Under the pieces are notes generated by a model, which saw only the letters and a program-made list of their open reading frames with translations, was not told the origin of the DNA and did no database searches. Shown here piece by piece: positions 25,396 through 33,381 of a stretch of DNA of 35,450 bases (the stretch's first letter is position 1; the number at the start of each line of letters is the position of its first letter). Origin of the DNA: JBOFZL01 sp051655155 (GTDB lineage Bacteria > Bacillota > Clostridia > Peptostreptococcales > Filifactoraceae); NCBI GenBank assembly GCA_051655155.1, contig JBOFZL010000043.1, positions 1-35,450 of the forward strand, in the 5' to 3' direction. The position numbers were made by a program, and so were the translations under genes.

Positions 25396-26403
25396 ATGAT
25401 TTTTTCAAGAGGAATACATGCCATTGACTCTCATACGGCAGGTGAACCCACAAGAATAGTAACTGGGGGAATACCCAATATTCCAGGTAAAACAATGCCT
25501 GAGAAGAAAGCCTATTTAGAAGAGAATCTGGATCATCTTAGAACTGCTATAATGCTTGAGCCAAGAGGCCATAATGATATGTTTGGATCAATTATTACTC
25601 CACCATGTTCTGAAGAAGCCGATCTAGGTATAATTTTTATGGATGGTGGCGGATACTTAAATATGTGTGGACACGGAACTATAGGAGCTGTAACAGCAGC
25701 AGTTGAAACAGGAATGGTACCTATGGTAGAGCCAGTTACAAAGGTAGTATTAGATGCACCAGCAGGTTTAGTAAAGGCAGAGGCAAGTGTAGTGAACGGT
25801 AAAGTTCAATCTGTATCATTTGTTAACGTACCTGCTTTTCATTATAAAAAAGATGTAAAGGTTAAGCTTGATGGAGTTGGAGAAGTTACTCTGGATATAT
25901 CATTTGGAGGATCTTTCTTTGCGATAATTAAAGCATCTGAATTAGGTATGAAGGTTTTACCTGAAAATACATCTAAACTTGTGCCGTTAGCACTTAAGTT
26001 AAGAGACGCAGTTAATGAGCAAATAGAAATTCAACATCCAACCCTTGCACACATAAAAACTGTAGATTTGGTAGAAATATATGATGAGCCAACTCATCCA
26101 GAGGCAACTTATAAGAATGTAGTTATTTTTGGTCAAGGTCAGGTAGATAGATCTCCTTGTGGAACAGGAACATCAGCGAAGCTTGCAACTCTTCATTCAA
26201 AAGGAGAGATAAAGGTTGGAGAAAAATTCGTATATGAGTCAATACTAGGAACATTGTTTTATGGTGAAATAGTTGAAACTACAAAAGTAGGGGATTTTAA
26301 TGCCATAGTTCCTAAAGTAGCAGGTTCTGCATATATTACAGGTTTTAATCATTTTGTTATAGATGAAACAGATCCTGTTAAATATGGATTTATTCTAAAA
26401 TAA
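25396..26403 (+). CDS. prdF: Proline racemase PrdF
   Basis: A 335-residue racemase giving the D-proline needed by the reductase. The two catalytic cysteines are Cys91 in NMCGHGTIG and Cys255 in SPCGTGTSA; IDSHTAGEPTRIV near the N-terminus and MLEPRGHNDM are also typical. The frame opens at GTG 25387, but that codon is inside the AAAGGAG; ATG 25396, 8 bases after it and one base after the prdE stop, is the start. It closes the prd operon. Confidence 0.97.
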   Translation: MIFSRGIHAIDSHTAGEPTRIVTGGIPNIPGKTMPEKKAYLEENLDHLRTAIMLEPRGHNDMFGSIITPPCSEEADLGIIFMDGGGYLNMCGHGTIGAVTAAVETGMVPMVEPVTKVVLDAPAGLVKAEASVVNGKVQSVSFVNVPAFHYKKDVKVKLDGVGEVTLDISFGGSFFAIIKASELGMKVLPENTSKLVPLALKLRDAVNEQIEIQHPTLAHIKTVDLVEIYDEPTHPEATYKNVVIFGQGQVDRSPCGTGTSAKLATLHSKGEIKVGEKFVYESILGTLFYGEIVETTKVGDFNAIVPKVAGSAYITGFNHFVIDETDPVKYGFILK

Positions 26404-26442
26404 ATCCGTTAAAGTCTACTGAAAATCAATACGAATTAAGTA

Positions 26443-26471
26443 TTGAATTTTTAAGGAAAACGTTTTATAAT
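26443..26471 (+). promoter_or_regulatory. Promoter with AAAACGTTTT operator before the TSUP permease gene
   Basis: TTGAAT (26443-26448) and TATAAT (26466-26471) are 17 bases apart. The palindrome AAAACGTTTT (26457-26466) fills the end of the spacer and touches the -10 box. Its AANCGNTT centre is like sites of LacI/CcpA-family regulators, but no regulator can be named. Confidence 0.65.
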
Positions 26472-26481
26472 CAAAAAATAG

Positions 26482-26505
26482 AGGGAGATTTTATAAAATC
26501 TCCCT
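26482..26505 (+). other. 24-bp perfect palindrome in the leader of the TSUP gene
   Basis: AGGGAGATTTTA (26482-26493) is directly followed by its exact reverse complement (26494-26505). It begins about 10 bases after the -10 box, so it may be an operator or, in RNA, a hairpin at the 5' end. Its TCTCC could also pair with the GGAGG at 26520-26524. Confidence 0.6.
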
Positions 26506-26534
26506 ACTAAATAATTTATTGGAGGTATATTATA

Positions 26535-27407
26535 ATGAGTGCATCAACGATATTATTAGTAATTTTAGGCTTATTTGCGCTATGGTTTGGATTCGTATTT
26601 ATTAAAGATTTTATGGAGCACAAAGACAAATTAGAAAAAGATAGAAGTTGGGTTAAAACAGGGATTATAGGATTTGTAGTTAACTTTTTTGACACATTAG
26701 GTATAGGTTCATTTGCTCCATCAACAGCTCTTCTTAGAGCTTTTAAACAAGTGGATGACAGACTTTTACCAGGAGTACTTAATGTAGGATGCTGTATTCC
26801 GGTTATAGTAGAAGCTTTCCTATTTATAAAAAAGGTAGAGGTAGAGCCTGTAACACTTGTGGGAATGCTTGCAGCAGCAACAGTGGGATCATATGTGGGC
26901 GCTGGAATTATGTCAAAGGTGCCTAAGAAAAAAGTTCAATTTATAATGGGAATAGCTCTTATTGTAACTGCAGGTATATTCTTATCTCAAAAACTTGGAG
27001 TATTCCCTAAAGGTGGAGGGGAAGCTCTTGGATTATCTGGAACAAAATTGATAATTGGAATTATAGCTAACTTTATACTTGGAGCACTTATGACAGCAGG
27101 TATTGGGCTATATGCACCATGTATGGCACTAGTTTATCTACTAGGACTATCTCCAGCAGTAGCTTTCCCAATTATGATGGGATCTTGTGCTTTCTTGATG
27201 CCAGTAGCATCTGTTAAGTTTATTAAAGAAGATGCTTATGAAAGAATACCATCAATGGCATTTACTATTTTTGGAGTTCTAGGAGTTATTGTTGCTTTTA
27301 AATTCTTCTCAGAATTAAGCATAAGTGCATTATTATGGTTAGTTATAGTAGTTGTAGGATATACAGGAGTAACTTTATTGATGGCAGCTAATAAGAAAGA
27401 AGCTTAA
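26535..27407 (+). CDS. TSUP (TauE/SafE) family permease
   Basis: A 290-residue protein with about eight membrane helices in two similar halves. IGFVVNFFDTLGIGSFAPSTA in the first half and GALMTAGIGLYAPCMALVYLLGL in the second are the paired TSUP motifs (G-x-G-x near a broken helix). TSUP proteins move sulfonates, sulfite or organic anions in known cases; the substrate here is unknown. Its place directly after prdF and before ornithine cyclodeaminase suggests a proline-pathway compound such as 5-aminovalerate or proline. GGAGG lies 10 bases before the ATG; own promoter and terminator. Confidence 0.88.
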   Translation: MSASTILLVILGLFALWFGFVFIKDFMEHKDKLEKDRSWVKTGIIGFVVNFFDTLGIGSFAPSTALLRAFKQVDDRLLPGVLNVGCCIPVIVEAFLFIKKVEVEPVTLVGMLAAATVGSYVGAGIMSKVPKKKVQFIMGIALIVTAGIFLSQKLGVFPKGGGEALGLSGTKLIIGIIANFILGALMTAGIGLYAPCMALVYLLGLSPAVAFPIMMGSCAFLMPVASVKFIKEDAYERIPSMAFTIFGVLGVIVAFKFFSELSISALLWLVIVVVGYTGVTLLMAANKKEA

Positions 27408-27472
27408 ATATTATTAATAAGGTAGTTAGAGATAAACTATTTCTAGGATAAGGCTTTATTTTATCATTAATC

Positions 27473-27505
27473 AAACTCCCAGCCATTTGGCTGGGAGTTT
27501 ATTTA
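27473..27505 (+). terminator. Terminator after the TSUP gene
   Basis: AAACTCCCAGCC (27473-27484) pairs perfectly with GGCTGGGAGTTT (27489-27500) around ATTT. T and A residues follow. It separates the prd/TSUP region from the cyclodeaminase gene. Confidence 0.88.
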
Positions 27506-27535
27506 ATAAAAAAGATGCTAAAGATGAAATAAAAG

Positions 27536-27592
27536 AAATAGTAAGTTATAAATATAAAATCAGAAAAAAATAGTAAATTATAAATATAAAAT
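27536..27592 (+). repeat. Imperfect 25-base direct repeat, period 32
   Basis: A block starting AAATAGTAAGTTATAAATAT at 27536 recurs at 27568 with one change (AAATAGTAAATTATAAATAT). Both continue AAAAT. The copies are 32 bases apart, about three helical turns, and end 18 bases before the -35 of the next gene. Confidence 0.7.
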
Positions 27593-27609
27593 TAAAGTAG
27601 TTAAATTTA

Positions 27610-27638
27610 TTTACATAAAAATTTTTAAATAGTAAAAT
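27610..27638 (+). promoter_or_regulatory. Promoter of the ornithine cyclodeaminase gene
   Basis: TTTACA (27610-27615) and TAAAAT (27633-27638), 17 bases apart, 26 bases before the GTG start. Confidence 0.65.
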
Positions 27639-27663
27639 TAATATAAGAGAGGGGATAGATAAA

Positions 27664-28650
27664 GTGATAATTTTAAATAAGAAAGAGATAGATAAAATAT
27701 TTACAATGGAGGAGGCTATTGAAGCTTGTATGGAGGCTTACGCTATTTCATCAAAAAAACTTTGCAATTCTCCAGTTAGGACGAAACTAGAATTAAAAAA
27801 AGAAGATGGGATGATGCTGTTTATGCCTGGGCTTATTGAAGAAAAAGGTTATGGTGGAATAAAAATAGTTTCGGTATTTCCAAATAATAAAGAAAAAAAT
27901 ATAGAAACCATACAAGGAAGTATGATACTTATTAATATAGAAACAGGAGTTCCAATGGCTATACTGGATGGAGCTTATTTAACCAAGATAAGAACAGGAG
28001 CTGCAACAGGAGTGGGGATAAAGTTATTATCGAGAGAAGACAGTAAGATAGGAGTTTTATTTGGAACAGGAGGTCAGGCAGAAAAGCAACTAGAGGCCAT
28101 GATAACAGCTAGAAATCTTGATGAGGTGCGAGTTGTAGGCAGGGATTTTGAAAAGACCAGAGCTTTTTGTGCAAGAGTAAAGAAGGAACTTAAAACAGAT
28201 GTGACAATTTTAGCTTATGAAGATGGAGCTAACGCAATAGAGGATGCTGATATAATAGTTACAGCAACTACAGCGAATAAAGCATTATTTGATGGAAGAT
28301 GTTTAAAAGAAGGGGCTCATATTTCTGGAGTAGGTTCTTTTACACCGAATATGATAGAGATTGATGAACATAGTATTATAAAAGCGGGGAAAATATATAT
28401 AGATCAATATGAAGCTATAATGGAAGAGGCGGGAGATTTTCTTCAACTAATGGATAAGGGATTAATAGATAAGAATATTTTCACAGGAGAAATTGGAGAA
28501 GTAGTATTAGGTAAAAAACCTAGAAGAGATAATGAAAAGGAAATAACTATATTTAAGTCTGTAGGGATTTCTGCACAAGATATTGTAACTGCAAGTAAAA
28601 TTCTTGAAAAAGCAAGAGAGTTAAAAGGTGGGATAAAAGTTGAATTTTAG
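27664..28650 (+). CDS. Ornithine cyclodeaminase family enzyme
   Basis: A 328-residue protein of the OCD/mu-crystallin family. LTKIRTGAATGVGIKLLSRED is the conserved substrate region (about 102-122), and GVLFGTGGQAEKQLEA the NAD-binding Rossmann loop; ADIIVTATTANKALF and GVGSFTPNMIEIDEH follow as usual. The classic reaction is L-ornithine to L-proline plus ammonia. Related family members are ketimine or lysine-cyclising enzymes, so the substrate is inferred; the neighbouring proline reductase makes ornithine very likely. The start is GTG 27664, with AGAGGGG 9 bases upstream. Confidence 0.88.
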   Translation: MIILNKKEIDKIFTMEEAIEACMEAYAISSKKLCNSPVRTKLELKKEDGMMLFMPGLIEEKGYGGIKIVSVFPNNKEKNIETIQGSMILINIETGVPMAILDGAYLTKIRTGAATGVGIKLLSREDSKIGVLFGTGGQAEKQLEAMITARNLDEVRVVGRDFEKTRAFCARVKKELKTDVTILAYEDGANAIEDADIIVTATTANKALFDGRCLKEGAHISGVGSFTPNMIEIDEHSIIKAGKIYIDQYEAIMEEAGDFLQLMDKGLIDKNIFTGEIGEVVLGKKPRRDNEKEITIFKSVGISAQDIVTASKILEKARELKGGIKVEF

Positions 28651-28720
28651 TTATAATCCTTAAATTACCTTAGTAAGCATATTATTTTTAAATAAAACTT
28701 ATTAAATTTTAATAAAACTA

Positions 28721-28749
28721 TAGACAAACAATGAATAATTTGATAAATT
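28721..28749 (+). promoter_or_regulatory. Possible promoter of the proS T-box transcript
   Basis: TAGACA (28721-28726) and TAAATT (28744-28749), 17 bases apart, a weak match placed some 20 bases ahead of the T-box leader. Confidence 0.4.
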
Positions 28750-28771
28750 AGTTTGTAAGAATAAACATGGC

Positions 28772-28984
28772 TAAGATAAAGACTTGGATTATTAGGATAC
28801 TTTTAGAGAGATGTCGTTTGGTGAAAGACATTAGTACAAGATAGTTCATCCTACTTTTGAGCTTCAGATGAAAACTGACGGGTAGCCCGATATAGCAAAA
28901 TAAGGTATCTAAGGGAACTTAGGTAAATTAGAGTGGTACCGCGATAACACGCCTCTATGTTTTTATGCATAGGGGCTTTTTATT
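28772..28984 (+). ncRNA. T-box leader specific for tRNA-Pro
   Basis: The conserved T-box AGAGTGGTACCGCG is at 28930-28943. Stem I elements (AGAGAG near 28805, GGTGAAAG near 28820) precede it. Aligning the specifier region (CATCCTACTTTTGAG) with known leaders puts the specifier at CCT, 28850-28852, a proline codon. The terminator is GCCTCTATG (28951-28959) with CATAGGGGC (28968-28976) and T residues. Uncharged tRNA-Pro should allow read-through into proS. Confidence 0.93.
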
Positions 28985-29034
28985 ACTTATAAAAGGGTAC
29001 TCATATCTGAAAAAAAAGAAAAGGGGTAAGTGAA

Positions 29035-30492
29035 ATGAGTAAGAAAAAAGAAGAGTTTGTAAAAGAGATAACCAATATGGAGGATGACTTTGCCCAGTGG
29101 TATACAGACGTAATCACAAAGGCTGATATGGTAGACTATTCACCAATAAAAGGGTTTATGGTAATAAAGCCTTTAGGTTATGCAATTTGGGAAAAGATAC
29201 AAGGCTTTGCTGATGAAAGATTTAAGGCTACAGGACACAAGAATGTCTATTTTCCATTGTTAATACCGGAGTCATACCTAATAAAAGAAGCCGAGCATGT
29301 GGAAGGATTTGCACCGGAAGTTGCTTGGGTTACTCATGCAGGTCAGGCAGAGCTAGAAGAAAGACTATGTATAAGACCAACCTCTGAGACTATTATATGC
29401 GCCATGTATAAAAAATGGTTAAAATCTTACCGAGAGTTGCCATATCTATATAATCAGTGGTGTTCGGTAGTTAGATGGGAAAAGTCGACTAGGCCATTTT
29501 TGAGAACTACAGAGTTCCTGTGGCAGGAAGGTCACACCCTACACGAAACTAAGGAAGAAGCAGAAAAAGAAACCTTGCAGATGTTGGAAATATATAGACA
29601 GGTAGCAGAAGAACTTCTGGCAATACCGGTGCTTTGTGGTAAAAAATCAGAAAGAGAAAAATTTGCAGGGGCAGAGGATACTTACACTATAGAAGCACTT
29701 ATGCACGATGGAAAAGCCTTGCAGTCAGGAACATCACACTTCTTAGGTCAACATTTCACGAAGGCCTTTGAAATTGAATTTCAAGATAGAAATGGGGGAA
29801 TATCCAACCCGTATCACACATCTTGGGGGATTACCACAAGATTAATAGGTGGACTTGTAATGGTACACTCTGATAATAGAGGGCTTGTACTGCCACCAAA
29901 GGTTGCACCAACTCAAGCTAGAATTATTCCAATTGCACAGAATAAAGAGGGTGTAATGGATAAGGTTAATGAGATTTATGAAGAGCTTAAATCTGTAGTG
30001 AGAATAGATGTTGATGACAGTACCCAGTATTCTCCAGGTTGGAAGTTCAATCAGTGTGAGATGACAGGTATTCCAGTAAGAATTGAAATTGGACCAAAGG
30101 ATATAGAAAAGGGACAAGCTATAATTGCTAGAAGAGATACCTTAGAGAAGGTAGAAGTGAAGTTAGAGGACTTAAAAGATACAGTGGTAGCTTTAATGGA
30201 CGAGATACAAGAAAACTTATTTAATAAAGCTAAGGCCTTCCAACAGTCAAGAATAGTAGAGGGATATTCTGTAGAAGATATCCAAAATAATTTAAAATCA
30301 GACAAACCAGGTTATATAAAGGCTATGGTATGTGGAGATGAGGCTTGTGAGGTGAAGGTTAAGGAAGAAACAGGGGCAACCATAAGATGTTTCCCATTTG
30401 AAGATCAAAAACACATAGATAACAAGTGTATAGTATGTGGTAGACCAATTGGAGAACATGGTGGATTAGCTTACTTTGCAAGAGCGTACTAG
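29035..30492 (+). CDS. proS: Prolyl-tRNA synthetase, short (archaeal/eukaryotic-like) type
   Basis: A 485-residue class II synthetase. It lacks the editing insertion of the longer bacterial ProRS and has the C-terminal extension of the archaeal-like type, ending in YFARAY with the conserved final Tyr. Motif 2 is RPFLRTTEFLWQEGHT; RPTSETIICAMYKKW comes before it; the anticodon domain follows from about residue 285. Cysteines in MVCGDEACE and CIVCGRP (about 436-470) suit the zinc site of this type. The gene is controlled by the proline T-box. GGGG(T)AAG lies before the ATG. It is monocistronic. Confidence 0.97.
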   Translation: MSKKKEEFVKEITNMEDDFAQWYTDVITKADMVDYSPIKGFMVIKPLGYAIWEKIQGFADERFKATGHKNVYFPLLIPESYLIKEAEHVEGFAPEVAWVTHAGQAELEERLCIRPTSETIICAMYKKWLKSYRELPYLYNQWCSVVRWEKSTRPFLRTTEFLWQEGHTLHETKEEAEKETLQMLEIYRQVAEELLAIPVLCGKKSEREKFAGAEDTYTIEALMHDGKALQSGTSHFLGQHFTKAFEIEFQDRNGGISNPYHTSWGITTRLIGGLVMVHSDNRGLVLPPKVAPTQARIIPIAQNKEGVMDKVNEIYEELKSVVRIDVDDSTQYSPGWKFNQCEMTGIPVRIEIGPKDIEKGQAIIARRDTLEKVEVKLEDLKDTVVALMDEIQENLFNKAKAFQQSRIVEGYSVEDIQNNLKSDKPGYIKAMVCGDEACEVKVKEETGATIRCFPFEDQKHIDNKCIVCGRPIGEHGGLAYFARAY

Positions 30493-30499
30493 TAGAAAT

Positions 30500-30535
30500 A
30501 AGTGGTAGGTCCTTTGACCTACCACTTATTTTATC
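30500..30535. terminator. Terminator between proS and trpP
   Basis: AAGTGGTAGGTC (30500-30511) pairs perfectly with GACCTACCACTT (30516-30527) around CTTT, followed by ATTTTATCTTTT. The genes converge here, so it may work for both. Confidence 0.85.
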
Positions 30536-30555
30536 TTTTAATAATTTAAGGAGAG

Positions 30556-31089
30556 TTATTTTCTTTTGCTTAGGGAGTAGGCTTTATAAAGAATTTGGGT
30601 TACTATAGCATTCATTATTGCAGTAGGAATTATTATAGTAGTAACTAAGGTTATGAAACTTCCTGGAAGTCCTGCTATAATCCCTGCAATATATAAGAAG
30701 ATAATTCCGCTTATAATTGTACATATTAAACCTAAGGCAAAAATTTTAGATTTGTTATAATTAAATTTAAAAAGGTGTTTTATCATAAAATAACATACAT
30801 AGGCAGTAGCTAATTTTTCTATCATAGAAGGTATTTGTCCTGCAGGGAAACCTGTAGTCATGGCACTTATTATTCCTGACACTATTCCGGCTAATAGGGT
30901 GTTGGAAGACTTAGGACAGGAAATTATGGCGACAAACATACAAGACAATAAGAAGTCTGGTTTGATTCCCATAAATATAGGGGGAGTTATAGCGTGGAGA
31001 ATAAAACCTAAAGATAAAAGTAGGCCTGTTGCTACCAATTCTTTGGTTGTTAGATTAGAATTTGTTAAAGTTAAATTTGATTTTTCCAT
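30556..31089 (-). CDS. trpP: Tryptophan transporter TrpP
   Basis: A 177-residue membrane protein with about five or six helices. It follows the pattern of Bacillus TrpP (YhaG): an N-terminal KELVATGLLLSLGFILHAI, PPIFMGIKPDFLLSCMF, then GIVSGIISAMTTGFPAGQIPS, the most conserved part, and a later GLPGSFITLV. It brings in tryptophan. It lies behind a T-box leader whose specifier is UGG, the tryptophan codon, which independently supports the substrate. GGAAGAGG precedes the ATG at 31089. Confidence 0.93.
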   Translation of the reverse strand: MEKSNLTLTNSNLTTKELVATGLLLSLGFILHAITPPIFMGIKPDFLLSCMFVAIISCPKSSNTLLAGIVSGIISAMTTGFPAGQIPSMIEKLATAYVCYFMIKHLFKFNYNKSKIFALGLICTIISGIIFLYIAGIIAGLPGSFITLVTTIIIPTAIMNAIVTQILYKAYSLSKRK

Positions 31090-31142
31090 AATAATACCTC
31101 TTCCTAAATTTTAGTTATTCATCATTTGATTATAAGTAAGCA

Positions 31143-31426
31143 ATAAAAAAACCATTACTTCCTTAGTAAAAATACTAAAGGAGCAATGGTTAAATTGCGG
31201 TGCCATCCTTTTTCGATAATCTATCTAAAAGATTATCATCTTTGTTCAGATACTAACATATCCTACCTCTATAACGTGAGGACACGTCTACGGCTACTAT
31301 TAGTTCGCCAAGATTCTCATAGGTCCATTCTCTAAAGAAACAATGCCAGCTTCCACCAAATACTGACTCTCTGAATTTGTTTTAATCTAGATACTTACTC
31401 CTAATCAACGATGTAATATTAATTTG
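31143..31426 (-). ncRNA. T-box leader specific for tRNA-Trp
   Basis: On the reverse strand GGATGGCACCGC (31208-31197) is the T-box. Upstream are the AG-rich stem I element (AGAGAG) and GGTGGAAGCTGG. The specifier region GAATGGACCTATGAG gives TGG at 31327-31325, tryptophan. The terminator is a 19-bp stem, AACCATTGCT (from 31191) with the AGTAATGGTT that ends at 31150, followed by seven T. Low charging of tRNA-Trp would switch on trpP. Confidence 0.94.
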
Positions 31427-31432
31427 AAGTCT

Positions 31433-31461
31433 ATTTTAGAGTAAAAAAAACGTTTTGTCAA
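31433..31461 (-). promoter_or_regulatory. Promoter of the trpP T-box transcript
   Basis: On the reverse strand TTGACA (31461-31456) and TAAAAT (31438-31433) are 17 bases apart. AAAACGTTTT (31447-31456) lies in the spacer against the -35 box. Confidence 0.8.
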
Positions 31462-31502
31462 TGAAAAATTGAAAATTTAGATGATGAATTTATTAAATAG
31501 CC

Positions 31503-31530
31503 TTGTTTATTATTAAAAAGAGTGTATAAT
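31503..31530 (+). promoter_or_regulatory. Probable promoter of the CstA-family gene
   Basis: TTGTTT (31503-31508), 16 bases, TATAAT (31525-31530). A leader of about 130 AT-rich bases follows before the RBS; I see no known riboswitch in it. Confidence 0.55.
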
Positions 31531-31671
31531 TAAAAGGTAACAATTATTTACATTTTATATCTACAAATAATCTTTATAGAATCTTTATATTTAGTGGTTT
31601 ATAAATAAAGTTCATTACAGATTTACTGTTTTGATAGATAGGTTTTGAGAATTAAAGAAGGAGGAAAATTA

Positions 31672-33144
31672 ATGATTACTTTTATTGTTGGTTTGGCAAT
31701 ACTTATTGTTGGTGGAATTATTTATGGTAAACATATTGAAAAAGTATTTGGGCCAGATGACAGAAAAACCCCTGCCTTTGCACAAGAAGATGGGGTGGAT
31801 TTTGTTCCAATGGATAAGAAGAAAAATTCACTTATTCAGCTATTAAATATAGCGGGAACGGGACCTATTGTAGGACCTATTCAAGGTATACTATTTGGGC
31901 CGATTGCATTTATCCTTATTCCTGTAGGGTGTGTACTTGGCGGTGCAGTTCATGATTATATTTCAGGTATGATGTCACTAAGAGAGCAAGGAGCTCAGAT
32001 GCCTGCACTTCTTAAGCGTTTTTTAGGAGTTAAGATTCATAAAGTATACTCTACGTTCTTAATGGTGCTTATGATACTTGTAGGGGCAGTGTTTATTTAT
32101 ACACCTGGGGATCTTACAGTTACTCAAATTATGGGACAAAGTGCTGCTCCAACTAATATAACAGTTTGGATAGTATATGCAGTAATATTTATTTATTATT
32201 TATGTGCAACATTGTTTCCAATAGATAAGATTATTGGAAAACTATATCCAATATTTGGAGCAATCTTACTTCTTTCTGCAGTAGGAGTATTCTTTGGAAT
32301 GTTTATAAAAGGCTATGAGCTTGCAGAATTAAACTTAGGAAATATTTTTGGTAGTCACCCTAAAGGATTGGCACTTGTACCATTTTTCTTTGTTACTGTT
32401 GCTTGTGGTATAGTTTCAGGTTTCCACTCTACTCAATCTACATTAATCGCAAGATCGGTAAAGAGTGAGAGAGAAGGAAGAACAGTATTTTTTAATATGA
32501 TGTTACTTGAAGGATTTATTGCTATGGTTTGGGCAGCAGCAGCTATGGGAGTTTATAACTTAGGGATAGTTCCTGCTGAGCAAGTGGCAACACCAGCTGT
32601 TATAGGAATAGTAGCGAGAGATTTACTTGGACCAATAGGTGGATTTATTGCTATAGTTGGAGTAATTGTACTTCCAATAACTTCTGGAGATACTGCTCTT
32701 AGATCTTTAAGACTTATGGTAGCTGACCAGTTCAAGATAGACCAAAGAGTTAAGATGAACAGAATAAGTGTTTCTGCTGTAATATTTGCACTTGTAGCAG
32801 CACTTCTTGCTTGGGCGAAGTTTAATTCAGAAGGATTCAATATTCTTTGGAGATACTTTGCATGGGCAAATCAAACTGTTGCAACGTTTGCTTTCTTTGC
32901 AATGTCTGTGTACCTTGCTTCAGAAAAGAAGAATTATTTTACAGTGCTTATTCCAGGGGCGTTCTACTGTTTCGTAGTGGCGACTTATATATTAAACGCT
33001 TCAATAGGATTTAGATTACCTATGAATATTGCTTATGTTGGTGGAGCTATTATAACTGTAATTTTGACTTATTTAACTTATAAACATGGAGAAAAAGCTG
33101 CAAAAGACAGAAGCGTTTTAGTTAACATTTCTGATATAGCTTAA
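31672..33144 (+). CDS. CstA-family carbon starvation/pyruvate-peptide transporter
   Basis: A 490-residue protein with many membrane helices. The CstA motifs are GRHIEKVFGPDDR-like KHIEKVFGPDDRKTPA near the N-terminus, NIAGTGPIVGPIQGILFGP, GGAVHDYISGMMSLREQG and SGFHSTQSTLIARSVKSE, then ITSGDTALRSLRLMVAD. E. coli relatives (CstA, BtsT) take up peptides or pyruvate; the substrate here is not known. The frame opens at TTG 31645, but AAGGAGGA (31657-31664) lies inside that extension and is 7 bases before ATG 31672, so the shorter form is right. Short relatives of about 490 residues are usual in Clostridia. Confidence 0.92.
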   Translation: MITFIVGLAILIVGGIIYGKHIEKVFGPDDRKTPAFAQEDGVDFVPMDKKKNSLIQLLNIAGTGPIVGPIQGILFGPIAFILIPVGCVLGGAVHDYISGMMSLREQGAQMPALLKRFLGVKIHKVYSTFLMVLMILVGAVFIYTPGDLTVTQIMGQSAAPTNITVWIVYAVIFIYYLCATLFPIDKIIGKLYPIFGAILLLSAVGVFFGMFIKGYELAELNLGNIFGSHPKGLALVPFFFVTVACGIVSGFHSTQSTLIARSVKSEREGRTVFFNMMLLEGFIAMVWAAAAMGVYNLGIVPAEQVATPAVIGIVARDLLGPIGGFIAIVGVIVLPITSGDTALRSLRLMVADQFKIDQRVKMNRISVSAVIFALVAALLAWAKFNSEGFNILWRYFAWANQTVATFAFFAMSVYLASEKKNYFTVLIPGAFYCFVVATYILNASIGFRLPMNIAYVGGAIITVILTYLTYKHGEKAAKDRSVLVNISDIA

Positions 33145-33179
33145 TCAAATATCTCATAAAATATCATTCAAGACCTATC

Positions 33180-33212
33180 AGAAAACCCAGCATTTTAAGC
33201 TGGGTTTTCTTA
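33180..33212 (+). terminator. Terminator after the CstA-family gene
   Basis: AGAAAACCCAGC (33180-33191) pairs perfectly with GCTGGGTTTTCT (33199-33210) around a 7-base loop. The symmetrical A and T flanks allow action on both strands. Confidence 0.9.
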
Positions 33213-33316
33213 TATAAATAATTATATTTAGAAAATCGCTTTAATGGATTGTTTTAGTATATTATGACAATAATATTATATTTTTTTGACGTTTTTTGCA
33301 AAATCTGACACATAAA

Positions 33317-33345
33317 TTGACATTTTAGGGCAGTTGTGATACACT
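33317..33345 (+). promoter_or_regulatory. Promoter of the DtxR-family regulator gene
   Basis: TTGACA (33317-33322), 17 bases, TACACT (33340-33345), about 36 bases before the ATG. Confidence 0.75.
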
Positions 33346-33381
33346 TTCTTTGATAAATTAAAGATTGGAGTCGATAAGAAT

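Noticed and set aside
30860..31114. A forward frame opposite trpP
   Set aside because: It mirrors the trpP coding strand and lacks a start signal; trpP has the T-box leader and a clear family match.
31645..31671. A nine-residue N-terminal extension of the CstA-family protein from TTG 31645
   Set aside because: The ribosome binding site lies inside the extension and points to ATG 31672. The same reasoning excludes the longer forms of rpsI, prdF, truA and the patatin gene.
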